From: Oikopleura dioica
Lineage: Eukaryota; Chordata; Appendicularia; Copelata; Oikopleuridae
DNA: 64,000 bases
Direction: 5' to 3'
NCBI GenBank assembly: GCA_907165135.1
Contig: OU015566.1
Location: 1,676,501-1,740,500 of the forward strand
Part shown: positions 1 to 11,340 of the stretch, in pieces
Layout of the letters: every line of letters begins with the position of its first letter
How positions within the stretch are numbered: the first letter of the stretch is position 1
The notes under the pieces: model-generated
The model's database searches: none
Told to the model about the DNA's origin: nothing
Seen by the model: the letters and a program-made list of their open reading frames with translations, nothing else
Made by a program: the position numbers and the translations under genes

Positions 1-1120
1 TAAACAAGGATTCTTCGGTGGCCAGATAGACGGGGGTGCAATTGCAGGTTTTGTAAACTTTGTCCGCCATGCATTCGGAAATGCAATGATTTGGCGTGTA
101 GTGGCCAAAGATTTTGAGTTTATGCTTGTGAGAGTCGACACAATCTGAGTAGGGTTTGCCCAGCTTCAACTCATGAACTTGTCGAAATGCGACGATTGGC
201 GTTTGTCCAGGGCTATTTTTGGTCCGAAAATGAAATCGAAATTTGAACTCGCTCTTCGGACCTCTTTCCTGAGCGAAATGGAAGTTAATGGATCGAGAGT
301 CAACTCGGTTGAACTCGAAAAGAACATCGTCAATCCAGTGAATAGCTGATTGAATCCACCCATCGTGTCTGCTGCATCATTGTAAATCATGAATGAAAGC
401 TGTGCCTCTCTTGCCGATGCTTTTCCCGAAGTTTTTATGGAGAAAAATTATTTTTCAAATTAAAATAAGACTTTTTCCTTCAGTTGGTTTTGGAAAATGC
501 TGGGCACTTTCGAAAACAATGCATTCTCCATACGGACTTTTTATCAAATTCCACTGAAATCATGAAATACAGACGAAAAAACATGGTAAACCCACCTTCC
601 CTGTGCAATTATACGTCAAGTACTTGCAGCCAATTATCGCCATATCCGTCGAAGTACTTGCTAAAAAGTCTTCGTAATCGACCTCATCCAGCTTCGCAAC
701 TAGCTTTTCTCCGTATTTGAACTTCAGCGCTTTTATGGTCATCAATCCGGTGTACATTCTTTTGATTATCCCTTCTGGAATCGAAAAACCGTATTCTTTC
801 TCGATCTTCTGCAGTTTTCTTCTAGAGTGAAGTCCGTTCGGGCAAACAGTGATTTTGGGAAATTCAATGACGTTTTCTGACTCGAGGATCTTTCAAAAAG
901 CTCAGAAAAAAAAATCTTCCTCCTTGATTTCAAATAAGAGGAAAAGATGATTTTTGACCTTGTCATTGGTTTGATAGATGAAGGATAAGAAAAGTACTTG
1001 ACTGAGTTTTGATAAATCGTTACGGTTGAATAAATGACTCCAACTGCCATCACGATCGCCCAAATTATTCGACGGAGATAACCGCTGGTCGTGCTAGAAT
1101 GGTGCTCGTTGATTTGGAAA
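1..1120 (-). CDS. DEG/ENaC (amiloride-sensitive sodium channel family) subunit, 3' part missing
   Basis: Sodium-channel subunit of the degenerin/ENaC/ASIC family, a plasma-membrane trimer with two membrane helices per subunit. Visible in order on the minus strand: the pre-TM1 motif and first helix (TSGYLRRIIWAIVMAVG, about 1090-1040) followed by YFSYP; the post-TM1 motif FPKITVCPNG (about 850); finger-region MAIIGCKYLTYNC (about 600); TSISLRKE (about 275); LGKPYSDC (about 155); and the start of the cysteine-rich block ending CNCTPVYL. Introns interrupt it: one has donor AAG/GTGGGT near 596, and one of 92 nt (170-261) joins RKE to LKLGKPYSDC in frame. TM2 and the C-terminus lie beyond position 1. 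The 5' boundary near 1120 and one acceptor near 410 are unresolved. Family call firm; subtype and ligand unknown. Confidence 0.85.
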
Positions 1121-1974
1121 TATGTTTATCAGAAATATGGCATATGTATGGCTAGTGATAACTAGCCTCCTAGTCACTCCTTAAAAAGAGAACAACCTGT
1201 AGTTAGAGAATCATCATGGTAAAGAAGGAAAAAAATTGATAATAATTTTATTTTTGATACATTTATGGTCTTTGAATTTCAAACCTGACAATGTAGCCAT
1301 ATCCAACCGGCGCAGCATTTTCTCTGAACAAGTGCATTTCCCTCGTTCCGCCGTGCCGCTTCAAGCTTTTCTTGATACTTTTCAGCACAGTTCTTATTCT
1401 TCCCATTTCGGTCAGCTTGGGATGCGATTATACACCTGATTTGAATTTGTCAATTTCAAATGACTATTTTCTCAATAATCCACCTTTTTTCACAATTAAT
1501 TATTCATAAACGCTTCTTTTCATACTGGTATCGTACTCGGGAGAGTTACAGTCATTGAACTCTCTGTATCTTTTTTTAAAAGACTTTCATAAAGGAGTTT
1601 TCCATTAGCTGTAATTAAAATCATTCTCTGAAAGGTCATTTTCGATGGTTTCCGCGAGGTCATTCGATATCGGCTTTTTTATTAAAGAAAAAAGAAGAAC
1701 TGTACATGACTTGATAAAAATGAAGAAAAATCCTCAGCATCTCGGCTTCAAAGTAAATTTTCCAGGCGCGAGTTCGCAACATTTCAATTTCGATGAGTGG
1801 GATCGTTCCAGCGAATTTCCAATCACACTTGAGCAGCACTTTTTTCACGCTGGAAAATTCGCTCCCTTTATGCAAATTTTCAAAAGAGAGAAGAACGTGT
1901 TTCTCATGCCATTTTTCTATCTGACCCCTCCGCCCTCCGAGTAAATTCCAACGCAATAATAGGTGATTCTAACT
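1121..1974 (-). other. Possible small gene or exon fragments, unresolved
   Basis: This 850-nt stretch lies between the PLA2-like and ENaC-like genes. The minus strand has three protein-like blocks: about 1930-1700 (contains KFAGTIPLIEIEML), about 1640-1525 (starts MTFQRMILITANGKLLYE) and about 1455-1286 (ends CCAGWIWLHCQV then stop). Intron-like sequence separates them, but I could not find splice sites that keep one frame throughout. The plus strand is also open over 1645-1944, which weakens the case. No family recognised. Confidence 0.25.
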
Positions 1975-3201
1975 CTACTCCTGACTCATCCTATTTTCGA
2001 ACGTTGCCTTAGAATGTCGTTGTTCTTTCTCAAAGAGGAAATTCGAGCTGTCGAATCGTGCGTCCATCGCGATATTTTCTTCTAGCGACGTTTTGCCTGG
2101 CCGGGAAGAAACGTGACATGAACTTGATGGATCGAAACTCGCGACGTTGTACTTGTAGTTGTAGATGATCCCACTGTAGGCGGCGTGCAGAAGATCTCGG
2201 TAGAACTAAGAATGGGCTAAAGCATAATTTTCAGGAGAAAAAATATACCATAGCATCACATTCGCAAATATTTTTTTCGCAAGTTCCATCGTTTTCTGTG
2301 CAGACGACTCCAGAATCGTCCATGACAAAATCGTAATTAACGCTTACCTAATTATCACGAAAGTTATTTCTGTAATTTTTTGGAGGACTTTTTGAGGAGG
2401 ACCCCTTTCTTGTGGAAGAAGGGCTGTCTTCCAGCAAAGGATGTCTTCCAGTAGGAAGGTCCTCCGGGAGTCCTCCGAGAAATAACGTTATTTATTACCT
2501 GACAATTGGTGACTTTTTGAACACATTTCGTACACTCCAAATAATCCTTTTCAAAAGTGTTTTCAAAAAAATGAAAGATAACAAAGAAAGCAAATGGTAC
2601 TTCTTTTCACGTAGCTCGCTAATTATGGGGATTGAAAATTCGAAACACTTGAATGAGGGCTGACCACGTGCCTCCGATAAGCGAGGATAGTTTCTTTTTT
2701 GATAAGAAACCTCCGCTTGAAGACCATGAGGTCGCGCTACTTTCGAGACGTTTTTCGGGTCAGCCCCTTTCCTGTCCTTGCAAATCATGTCCAGGGCATC
2801 GACCGCAGCGCCGTAGCCGGAGATTTTTCCGGAAAGAAGGGCAGAACAATGACATCCGTAGTCGAAAGCACCTTAATTTCCGTCAAGCCAAAATTAAAAA
2901 AAAAACCGCAGGGAAACCATAAGTGATATTTTTCAGACAAATAAATTGATTAATTGCCAATTTTTTAATGAGTTCTATACAGAAAGCTTTTGCTTTATCG
3001 ATGAGATAATATCACTTCAAGGTCTATAACGAATTAGTTACCCATATTTATTCCAAATCTTTCAAGCCCAACAGCACTCCTCTTCTGCGTCGGTTTCATA
3101 ATCACTTCTTTCAGTGTTTTCTCTTGATCCACCGCCGATTCTTCTTCCGAAGATGATGTTTCTAATGCAAGAACAGCTGGTAAAAAACTGGCAAACTTCA
3201 T
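1975..3201 (-). CDS. Secreted phospholipase A2-like protein
   Basis: Five exons on the minus strand keep frame: 3201-3042, 2871-2777, 2546-2499, 2347-2249, 2205-1975, about 210 aa. Residues 1-16 (MKFASFLPAVLAL...) look like a signal peptide; an acidic and basic propeptide-like stretch follows. The PLA2 fold is recognisable from FDYGCHCSALL and GAAVDALDMICK (calcium-loop and helix-2 region), YLECTKCVQKVTNC, and the late motif GTCEKNICECD, equivalent to the CxCD..AA segment of secreted PLA2. The His-Asp catalytic pair normally found in CCxxHDxC is not visible: the position reads MICK then D. This suggests a non-catalytic PLA2-like protein, unless exon 2 ends elsewhere. That junction is the uncertain one: joining 2777 to 2546 uses a GA-AG intron, while a GT donor 24-30 nt further on is also in phase. 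Confidence 0.8.
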
Positions 3202-5737
3202 TTTTTCAAGATCGTTTTTGCTCAGTCAGTATCGATGGAGCAGTTATGATGAGAAGAGTTAAGCGCGCGGCGAGCGAAACGGCGCGCTCGTGAAAATTCA
3301 TGAAAATGAACGCGAGCGCCACCATTGTATTTTATTCTAGAATCTTTTATGGACAATTTTTTTGGGATTTCGAATACTCTTCATGAAAATTATCATGAAA
3401 TTATATTCACAAATTTCTCAAAAAGGTTCCCTTTGTTAAAGTTATCGTTCAGAAGCCCTTAATAAAAGCGAAAGTTAAGCAAATTTAAAGTTTTTGAAAA
3501 CATCTAGAATTCGACAAATAAAGAAATATGCCCTATTTTGGGCTTACAAATATACAACGAACGTAACGATTATAAAATGAAAATAACCGGCGGAAGCTTG
3601 CTTGGCTTCGTTAGTCAAGTTAACAATTACCAGTGTAAAAAAAATTTGGTAAAAGTTCGAAGCCGCCAGATTTATGGTCCCTTATCTTTTGCTTTCTAGA
3701 AGATACGATGAAAGATAATTTCGATAAATTAGGAAAGGACTATTGATCGTATTATGTCGACTTTGCGTCGTCTCCGGCTGACGAAGGAAACACCGTGTTC
3801 CGTCGAGCTTTTGAGTGGGCAATTAGTACACGATTCGTGTTTTTCTAATTTTTCTAAATGCAACTTTTTAATTTTCGAATTTTAGAATACTGTCCTTTCT
3901 GCAAGATCATCATGGATATTCGTCATGATTTCGAGTTTTCCTTCTTTTTTTATAAAATAAAATACCCCACGACGGTTTCTGCCAAAAATGGACCTAGCGG
4001 GAACCAAAATTTTGAGAAACCTAGATTAAGGGTATCCTTCCTTATACTCTTATATTGAAGTTTGAACGCTCGACTATGGGAATATTTATTTATGTCATCA
4101 TAACTTAAGGAGATATAGAACACAAAAGATAGCTTGGTGCGAACCAAAAATTTAAGAAAACTATCTTAGTGACACCCTTATTTGCACTCGACTATTTAAG
4201 GAGACTCCCTTACCTAAGGGAAGATCTATCGAAGTAGCATTTTTATTTTTTTATCAAATAAATTCTTTAAAAAAATATAAATAGAACAAAAACTTATAAT
4301 CTTTGGTTATGCTTATTGAGCACTCAAAACTTGTGTAAAAACAGAAATTGTTCACACCTGCAGTTCAAAATTACAACAATAGTTGACAGACCTTTAACGC
4401 CTTGTTCATTTCATCTCACGAGCTCAACACGTGACTTCGGAGCACCCAAGCACTCAAGAAACTTCCGACTTTTGAGTTTAAGTCGGAGAAAAACGTTTAG
4501 AAAAAAGAAGCGTCTCCCTGACAAGGGATTTCAAAGATGAGAAGGGTAAATGGAGATATTTGAATGGAGCCAACATGAATTGAAAATTTATGCGGAAGCC
4601 GGATTAAAATTCCGCCCAAGGGACAGATTCGTCGAATTCCGTTCTAGTGAATTTGACCACGTTCTTGTTTTTTTCTGCTCAAAGAAGACCTCAAAAGTTC
4701 ATCTGAGAATATATCTTAAAAAACAATCTATGTTGCAATTTTTTTTAATAGAATATTAAACTCAGTAGTTTTCTCTTTTTTTTTTATAAATAAATAGGTG
4801 ACCCATAAATAATGGCCCACAAATCGTTTCTAAAAGGCCCAAAAGTCTGGCGGACGAACTTTTTTCTTCCTCTAGCGCGATAAGCACAATTTGGCATCCT
4901 GCGCCGGAAAAGACTCCTGTTTCCGATCCAGCAGCAAATTCGTTTAACAAGCGCTCTTGTTGCTACATCATCGACTCTAATTGGTGATCCATGCCCGTTC
5001 AACCTTGACTCCTTTGCGGTCCAAGATCTGCCTCTGACGTCATTCGAGAAAATCAGTAAAAGAAAACGGAGCTTTTTCGCTGATTTCAGCAGATTTCCAA
5101 AACTCGTGCATAAATTCAAACTCTAAAATTAAGAGACCGGATATTTTTAATTCAAAATCACGTGTTTTTTGTTGCGAATATTCTCGTGAATATGGATAAA
5201 TCTGAGGGTCTGGAGAGTAGTCTTTCTAGTAATTTATACTCAGCAGGCCTGACTTAGGAGTCCTGAGTCAGGACACGCATTATTGGAAAATTCAAAAAAG
5301 AGCAAAATTTTCAGAAAAAAAATCAAAGTTTTTAGAAAAAAATTAAAATTTTCAAAAAATAAACTAGGGAAATTTAAAAACGCAAGTACTCGAAAAACAG
5401 ATAAAAATGAGAGCAACACGTTAACTCGTGTCGATTTTTTGATTTATGTTCAATTCGTCGACCCCGACCGCGGTGACAGTTCGTTGGCAGGATAGAAAAA
5501 CTCGCCGCGCGGTTATTAATTCTTTCGTTTGAAATTCAAGGGCAGCGAATTACGCGCATTCTAGTGATTTTTGCTCAAATACTCGAGCAGGGATCAGCCC
5601 TGATTCTGAAACGTGGGCTGGCAACTAGGGAGATGCAAATTTTATTTTGGCGAGAGCGTCTTAGCTTGATTTGGTTCACTCTTCAGATTCGGGGATCATT
5701 CGCTCCAAACAGGTGGCGAAAGTTAATCACGTCTTAA
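3202..5737. other. Gene-poor interval upstream of the PLA2-like gene
   Basis: AT-rich sequence with only short overlapping open frames. A higher-GC island at about 4800-5125 is open on both strands; the plus frame over its last 260 nt contains LVATSSTLIGDPCPFNL and ends in a stop, so a gene remnant or unrecognised exon is possible. Repeated short blocks of the type TTAAGGG occur at 4020-4220. About 3265-3320 is a GC-rich patch. No gene can be supported. Confidence 0.5.
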
Positions 5738-6074
5738 GGGGGTAGCGTCAGGATCCGAAAATAAAATCTTGAGTCGACAAATTTTTCTTGGGCGGCTACT
5801 CGGCAGCTGATTGGCCGGTAAACAGAATTAAGGATGCTGGTTGGCTGATTAGCCGAATCCAGGCTTTTGATTGGCTGATTAGCCGAATCCAAGCTTCTGA
5901 TTGGCTGATTAGCCAAATCCAGGCTTCTGGTTGGCTGATTAACCGAATCCATGCCTGTGATCGGCTGATTAGCCGAATCTTCTGGTTGGCCGATAAGCCG
6001 AATCAAGGCTTCTGATTGGTTGGAAATTTCCACGCAAAATTTGTCGAAATTAAGAGTCGGTTCCTGACACCTCC
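5738..6074. mobile_element. Inverted-repeat element family A, copy 1, with internal 30-bp array
   Basis: Terminal inverted repeats of about 45 bp: the left end contains GGTAGCGTCAGGATCCG and TCGACAAATTTTTC; the right end reads CCACGCAAAATTTGTCG then GTCGGTTCCTGACACC. TTAA lies immediately outside both ends (5734-5737 and 6075-6078). The same ends bound copies at 42501-42657, 46045-46201 and 56225-56381. This copy is longer because its centre holds a tandem array. It has no coding capacity for a transposase, so it is non-autonomous. Confidence 0.8.
5815..6020. repeat. 30-bp tandem array (GATTGGCTGATTAGCCGAAT units)
   Basis: Six to seven imperfect units of about 30 bp, each containing GATTGGCTGATTAGCC and ending AATCCAGGCTTC. 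The units sit in the centre of element A copy 1. The other three copies carry only one unit-like segment, so the array expanded after this copy inserted. The unit contains CCAAT in inverted orientation. It is open in several frames, which explains the repetitive reading frames here; none looks like a gene. Confidence 0.85.
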
Positions 6075-6818
6075 TTAAGGGTGTCAACATCGCTTTCCCT
6101 ATTTTTCGAAAAAAATCTCTCTTGACTCTTTTGAACTCTATCCGGAAACAGACAAGAACTAAAAGTCGTTTAAAATTGCAATTCAGCAGCATCTCAAAAT
6201 TTAAATCAGTTCAGCGAAAGTGCTTGGCGAAAACCAGTCGAGCTCGAGAGCAAGTCCTTGTGCGGACAATTGAGCGGACGCCGTGTTTTGTTTTTAATAC
6301 TGTCTCTAACAAGTTTGTCTAAAATTGCTATTTGCGGAAAAATATTGTGCAAATTGCGAAGAAATTCACCTTCAGTCTTTCTCTATAAACTTAAGTATAA
6401 AGGAAGCCTCTTAGAAAAGTTGAGTGATTATTTGTTCGAACACTCGAGTCCAGCTCATCAACACTTGAGTTTTCATATACAAAAGTCTTGCTCCTTAGTT
6501 GATTTCCGCTTTCTTTCTAAAAAAGTTCATTTCAAGAAAGAGCTTCAAATTAAATCAACAAATACATTTATTTAACGATTGTTTTGGGTAATTAAAGAAC
6601 TAATCAAGAAAATTGGATAATTATGCCTAAATTTTCCCATTTTCGTCATTTTCAAGCGACAAATCCAGTTTCCAAAGGCAATTTTTCGGGTTTTTGAGTG
6701 GAGATCGACAAAGATTTTTCTTCATTTCCAAAGAATTGTCGAAATCGCGGGTGAAAAATTTCGAAAAATTCGCTCTAGAGAAGGTTGATCACCTCCGATC
6801 ATGAACAATTTTCCGGCG

Positions 6819-6826
6819 TATATAAG
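6819..6826 (+). promoter_or_regulatory. TATA box of the AT-hook gene
   Basis: TATATAAG lies 87 nt upstream of the ATG at 6913, after a GC-containing stretch and before the purine-rich leader. Distance and sequence fit a TATA-type core promoter for the next plus-strand gene. The transcription start site is not defined by sequence alone. Confidence 0.55.
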
Positions 6827-6912
6827 CGCGCTCTCAGCTCAGTCATCGTCAAAAGGAGATTCGAACAAAAAATAAGGAAAAAAAGCATTTTTCTTTGACT
6901 GCGAGATCAAAA

Positions 6913-7441
6913 ATGCCTGAAATCAAAGCTGAAAAGGTAAAATCCCTCTTTGTTTTTTAAAAATAACAATTTTGTTTAGGGAAAAAGAGGTCGACCAAAG
7001 AAGACCGCGCCAGTCGAAGAAAAGCTTTCTCGGCGAGAATTAATCAAGTACGAATTCAACATGCTATTCTCTCTCCTCAGAGCAACAACGGCAACAGAAA
7101 GCTACCAGAAAGATTTTTGCGTGACGACGGCCGCATCTTGCATTCGCGGCTCGAAGCAATTCGGAGAATACCTTGAAGATCGACGAAAAGAAGTTCGAGA
7201 AGCAGAGAGCCAACAGGGCGAGTCGGCTTTTCTTTTGGCAGAGGAGCGATTCTTGAAAATTTGCGAGAAGATTCAGCAGAGCAAAGATGACAGAATCCTG
7301 CGCGACAGAAAATTTCTCTCGGAAGTGCAATCGCTGAATACTTCAGTTGCTGCGAAACACTTGTATGAAACGAGCAAAGGCATCTACATCGATTTAATTC
7401 TACCACACCTGAACAACAACAGAACTTCCACTCAAAACTGA
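6913..7441 (+). CDS. Small AT-hook protein, function unknown
   Basis: Two exons, 6913-6936 and 6980-7441, split by a 43-nt GT-AG intron, encode about 161 aa beginning MPEIKAEK. The junction creates the lysine-rich sequence GKRGRPKKTAP, an AT-hook core (RGRPKK) that in other proteins binds the minor groove of AT-rich DNA. The rest is predicted helical and charged (for example SRRELIKYEFNMLFSLLR and FLLAEERFLKICEKIQQS), with no recognised domain. An AATAAA lies about 20 nt after the stop. A nuclear role is inferred only from the AT-hook. It is followed 120 nt later by the METTL25-like gene on the same strand. Confidence 0.8.
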
Positions 7442-7561
7442 AAACTGTCTTCTATTTTTCAATAAAATCTAAAATAGAAAGTTTCCTTTGACCATTTTTT
7501 CTTGAAGATTGATTCATTTTGAGTCATCATTTTCTGATTGGATAAGAGAAAATATTCAAAA

Positions 7562-9240
7562 ATGAACGAATTTTTGATTTTGAAAGATTTTTGCGATGAG
7601 TACCGAGATTTCGGGAACGCTCACATGGTCGATTTTATTCACGGCGATTTCTCTCAAAAGTAAGATGCATAATTTTGAAAAATCATCCAAAACAAAGATT
7701 TTGCTTTGAAGGTATTTGAATTCCGGCATGCTTGGAGATGAATTTAGAAGAAAGATTGACGCTTGCAAAGAATTGATTGAAAAGAAACTGACGAAAGTTG
7801 AAGATTTGAAGAAAGAGCTGAAATCAGAGAATGAAATTTTGGCACCAGATTCACCGAAAGTCAAGGATATGCCAGGATTGGGCTTATAAAAAGGCTTTAT
7901 TACTATTTGAATAGTTACTTTAGGAAGGCAATCCATAGCCCCTTGCAGACAAAAAATCATACGAGATCAGCCAGCTCTCACATTTGATCGCTGATGTCTG
8001 CCAGACAACGGGGGCAGATCACGTGATTGATGTTGGTGCCGGAAAAGGGTATCTGTCGACGTTTCTTTCTGCAGAATATGGATTGGAATTAACTGCTATA
8101 GGAATCGAATTGACAAATTTTTATTGAAACAAGCCCTTGTTTCTTAATATGATCAAATCAAAAGAGCCCTTGTTCACTCAACATTTTGAAATTCGAATAA
8201 TGATTGCGTCAAAAACACCCTGGAAAAGACGCTTGAACGAGCGAAATCCTTGGAAAAGCACTATCATCATCGATCAAATCAATCCGAAAAGAACAATCTC
8301 AGAACTTCAACAGAAGTCAAAATCGACTGCGTGGGTGATGTTGTTCGACCAGATTGTTTGCCAGGCGTTGTTTCGGGGAGAAAATCAGTTCTTGTGGGGC
8401 TTCATTGCTGTGGCGATCTATCAAGTGTGCTTTGCCATCTATCCGAAATCATAGAAGAGATTGTTGGGCTCGTTTTGGTACCGTGTTGCTATCATCATTT
8501 ATCGGAGGAATCGGAGTTGGAAGGAAATTCAAAAATAGGCAAGGGCTCAAAAACTATAACGAAAGATGCTTTTTTTTCTTATTTTGCCGCCCCCTAGAAT
8601 AGATAGATACAGTACAGGAATCGCTCGCGGCTTGACAAAAGAAGAAATCGCCAATTCTGAAGTCCAGAAAACTGATATTTGCGAGCGTTTTATCGGATTT
8701 CCGATGTCAAACATCTTCAGGAACCAAAATCTTATTCTAGGCCAAAATGCAAGAATGCTCGCTTGTCACTCTGAAGACAGAATTCAGTCGGATTCGAGTC
8801 TCAAATCTGTGTTCTTTCGTGCGCTGCTGAAGGAGTTTCTGATGGAGTTTTTCCCTGATTTTGCGGTTGATGCTGATGGGAAAGATGTCCGAGTTGGAAA
8901 GATTTTCGCAAAAGCAGCGAAAGTCGAAAAGGATGATCGAAAAATGTTCGAAGAATACGTCAAACTGGCAGGAAAGAGACTGAAAATTCCGGATATCAAC
9001 GAAGAATACCTGAAAAAAGCTGGGGAAATGCTTGAAAAATTCACTGCCGGTCAAAAATACGAAGATTTGCGAGAAATTGAAGGGCTGCGAAATCTGTACG
9101 CGAAAATTGCTGAATATCTGATTCTTGCTGACAAGATGAATTTTCTCGAAGAAAGCGTAAAGTGGCGGAAATCTGCAGGGATTCAAATCTTTGATCCCAA
9201 AATGAGCCCTCGTGCTTACTGTCTGTTGGCTTACAAATAA
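7562..9240 (+). CDS. METTL25/RRNAD1-type SAM-dependent methyltransferase domain protein
   Basis: Matches the METTL25/METTL25B family in order: an N-terminal helical part (MNEFLILKDFCDEYRDF), the pre-domain motif KKSYEISQLSHLI (about 7955), the SAM-binding glycine motif HVIDVGAGKGYLS (about 8010-8050), LVGLHCCGDLSSVL (about 8385-8425), VLVPCCYHHLSEE (about 8475-8515), then a C-terminal exon (about 8588-9240) with FPMSN, RVGKI and PKMSPRAYCLLAYK at the end. The stop is at 9238-9240. Exons 7562-7659 and 7712-7875 are clear. The next junction fits a GA-AG intron 7876-7948, but a GT donor at 7858 is also in phase. The junctions near 8110-8190 and 8520-8587 are not resolved. In the known family the fold is a Rossmann methyltransferase; the substrate here is unknown. 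Confidence 0.85.
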
Positions 9241-9909
9241 AAAAATCCTCCCCTGAAATCACAAGAATCCGTGAATAAAAACAAAGACAACGCGTTTTAT
9301 TTTCGAAAAAAATCAAAATAACTCGAAGAAAGCATTTCCGAAAGTCTACCAAGAAGTCTATCTTCCAAGAATCTCAATAAAAAAACTTAATTATAAAAAA
9401 GTGAGTCAAAATATTTCATTTGAGAGTCCTTCCTTTGACGACTGGTGATGGAGTAAAAGCCATTCTTTTCTCTTTTCTCATGAGAAAAACAGAATTTGCC
9501 AGAAGAAAAAAATGAAAAAGTAGTTTCATCATTCTATCCCCTGGTTCTTTTTAACTGGTCTTATAAATGCACTAAGCAGTTGCTTGAATATGCAGCATGA
9601 TTACTCAGGGATGACAGTTTTATTATTTCATGATTAAAGCATATGATCAAGAAGTAGGGAAGGCGGTTCATCCATGGTCAGGAGAATCCGAACAAAACAC
9701 AATTTGATGGTAGATGTTGAGCGAATTTTCTTTCAACTGAATCCAAAACAGACGACAAAATCATTTTTTCAGTAATTTTGGTCGGTATTGTATCGGTAGA
9801 TTCGATTATCTAGAAATATAATCAGACAGTTTTATCGTTAATTGAGAGTCCGTACCAGATTTGGATCGTCGATCAGGCGAGAAAGAAGGTTTTTCTAATG
9901 CGAATTTGT
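9241..9909. other. Intergenic, no gene seen
   Basis: The 3' flank of the METTL25-like gene has an AATAAA-like signal near 9274. The rest is AT-rich without an open frame of protein-like composition. Confidence 0.5.
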
Positions 9910-11340
9910 CTAAACAAAAATACATTCACGCAAAAAGTAAATTCTTGCATCGAATGAACATTCACACATCATTTTCTTCTCCGAGGCTGGGAGGGGATAA
10001 AACGCCCGTCGTCGCCAGTCACCAAATCTGCAACACAGAGATTTAGATTTCAAGGTGCCAGAGCTCGAGTTTTTGGAAAGAAAAATTCGAGGTATCAAAT
10101 TTCCCAAGATTCCAAAGGAAATTTCTGGCAAGAGATTTAAGGGTGTCTCAATTAAAAAGAGACCCCTACTTTATCTATCCAAAAGAAAGTACCTATCGAT
10201 TCACCCCGTCTTGACATCATCTTCATCCGATTATTATGCGACTGCATACCCTTAAAATAACCGCTGGCACTCTCCAATCCTAAGAGATCCTTACCACATC
10301 CACTGAAGACCTTCTTGGCGCAGGTGGCGCTCTTTGTCTTGGTAGCGACCCAGATTGTCCCAATGGTGGTTTTTGCTTTTCCTTCCGGTCGAATTCCTGC
10401 GATTGTTGGAGGATTTTTGCATGGTCAAGCATTTGAAAAGACAAATCGGCGATAGAAGGTCTTTGCTGCCTCGTTCTAGAGATTTTTTCTTAAGAAAATT
10501 TTCTTTTTTAGCGGGATTACTTTTGATAAGCGAGTTGTTCTTCAGTTGGCTTCGAGACTGATGTTTTTCTCCAGTTTTTCTTGGGCATCTGGGATGATTC
10601 TTCTCCAATTGATTTTCTTGCGGTTGTATTTTTATAGACACCAGCAGGGTTTTGACAAATGCTTCCACGTGGACCGCTTCTTTTGGCAGCTTTTGAGGTG
10701 TTACAGGAGAGGAATCTCAGAGGGACCCCGATCCGTATTCAAAGAATAAAGAATCTCTTTTCGTTAGGTACACCCTTAAGGACCCCCCCCCCTCGTCAAC
10801 AATTTTCCTCAAAAAATCGAAAATTTCAAAACTGCGATAATTTGGCTTCTTAGTGTTCCTGGAAGTTCGATTCATCATTAAAACTTGTTTGGAGCACTTT
10901 TTGACCAAAAAAAATGAAATTATAACAAAATTGGGACTTTTTCGTCATTTTTCGTCAAAAAGTCAAATTTTCAAACGCGATTTTAAGGGTGTTAGAGTCG
11001 AGATAGACCCCCAAAAAATGCAGCCTCAAAATCGTTTTTTGACCTGTAGAATCCATTTCCGGGGTCAAAATTTTGAAATTCCGAAAATAGATTTTTCGAT
11101 AATTGTTGAGGGAGGGGGGTCCTTAAATCTTAAACACCGTTCCTTTCAGACCAGCATAAACATCATCAACATCGTCCTCATTAACTCCATTCTTGCCATT
11201 GCTGCTCCCAACCCTGCTTCTGGAACTAGAACTGTTCTGCTGCGGAGATTGGAGATTGGTATTGTCGCTGCTAGTCTTTTCTTTTTTACTCGCTCCTTTC
11301 ATCCAGCTAAAAAGATGAGAATGATTTGGAAGCGCTGAAG
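9910..11340 (-). CDS. Unknown serine/glutamine/lysine-rich protein, partial model
   Basis: Three exon blocks on the minus strand look coding in frame and composition. Block 1 (about 11316-11150) reads LPNHSHLFSWMKGASKKEK then a Ser/Gln/Asn-rich stretch ending DDVDDVYAGLK. Block 2 (about 10700-10521) contains SGPRGSICQNPAGVYKN and KPTEEQLAYQ. Block 3 (about 10468-10302) contains TRQQRPSIADLSFQMLDHAK and PRQRAPPAPRRSSVDV. Blocks 2 and 3 join in phase across an intron of about 52 nt with donor GTAATC. A last exon starts near 10027; its frame, and so the C-terminus (stop at 9969 or 9910), is not settled. The start codon lies upstream and is not identified. No known domain. Both larger introns contain a TTAA-bounded element. 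Confidence 0.6.
10137..10255. mobile_element. Short TTAA-bounded element in an intron
   Basis: A segment of about 115 bp starting TTAAGGGTGTCTC and ending GCATACCCTTAA, with TTAA at both ends in inverted orientation. Only about 8 bp of terminal inversion is visible, so the call is tentative. The same TTAAGGGTGTC end is seen at other places, for instance 6075 and 26484. Confidence 0.4.
10780..11122. mobile_element. TTAA-flanked inverted-repeat element family B, full copy
   Basis: It begins GGACCCCCCCCCCTCGTC then AACAATTTTCCTC and ends GATAATTGTTGAGGGAGG then GGGGTCC, a terminal inversion of about 35 bp with gaps. TTAA lies at both flanks (10776-10779, 11123-11126), as expected for piggyBac-type target choice. 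There is no transposase frame. Related copies: 57294-57551 (internally shortened) and about 56119-56445 (interrupted by element A). It sits inside an intron of the unknown gene on the minus strand. Confidence 0.8.

Noticed and set aside
4784-5119. 111-codon minus frame
   Set aside because: It overlaps equally open frames on the other strand; no domain, no splice sites and no neighbouring exons.
5788-6192. Repetitive frames on both strands
   Set aside because: Produced by the 30-bp array in element A; the period is a multiple of three, so frames stay open by chance.
8737-9186. Minus-strand frame of 149 codons
   Set aside because: Exact antisense of the METTL25-like C-terminal exon, which has strong family motifs.
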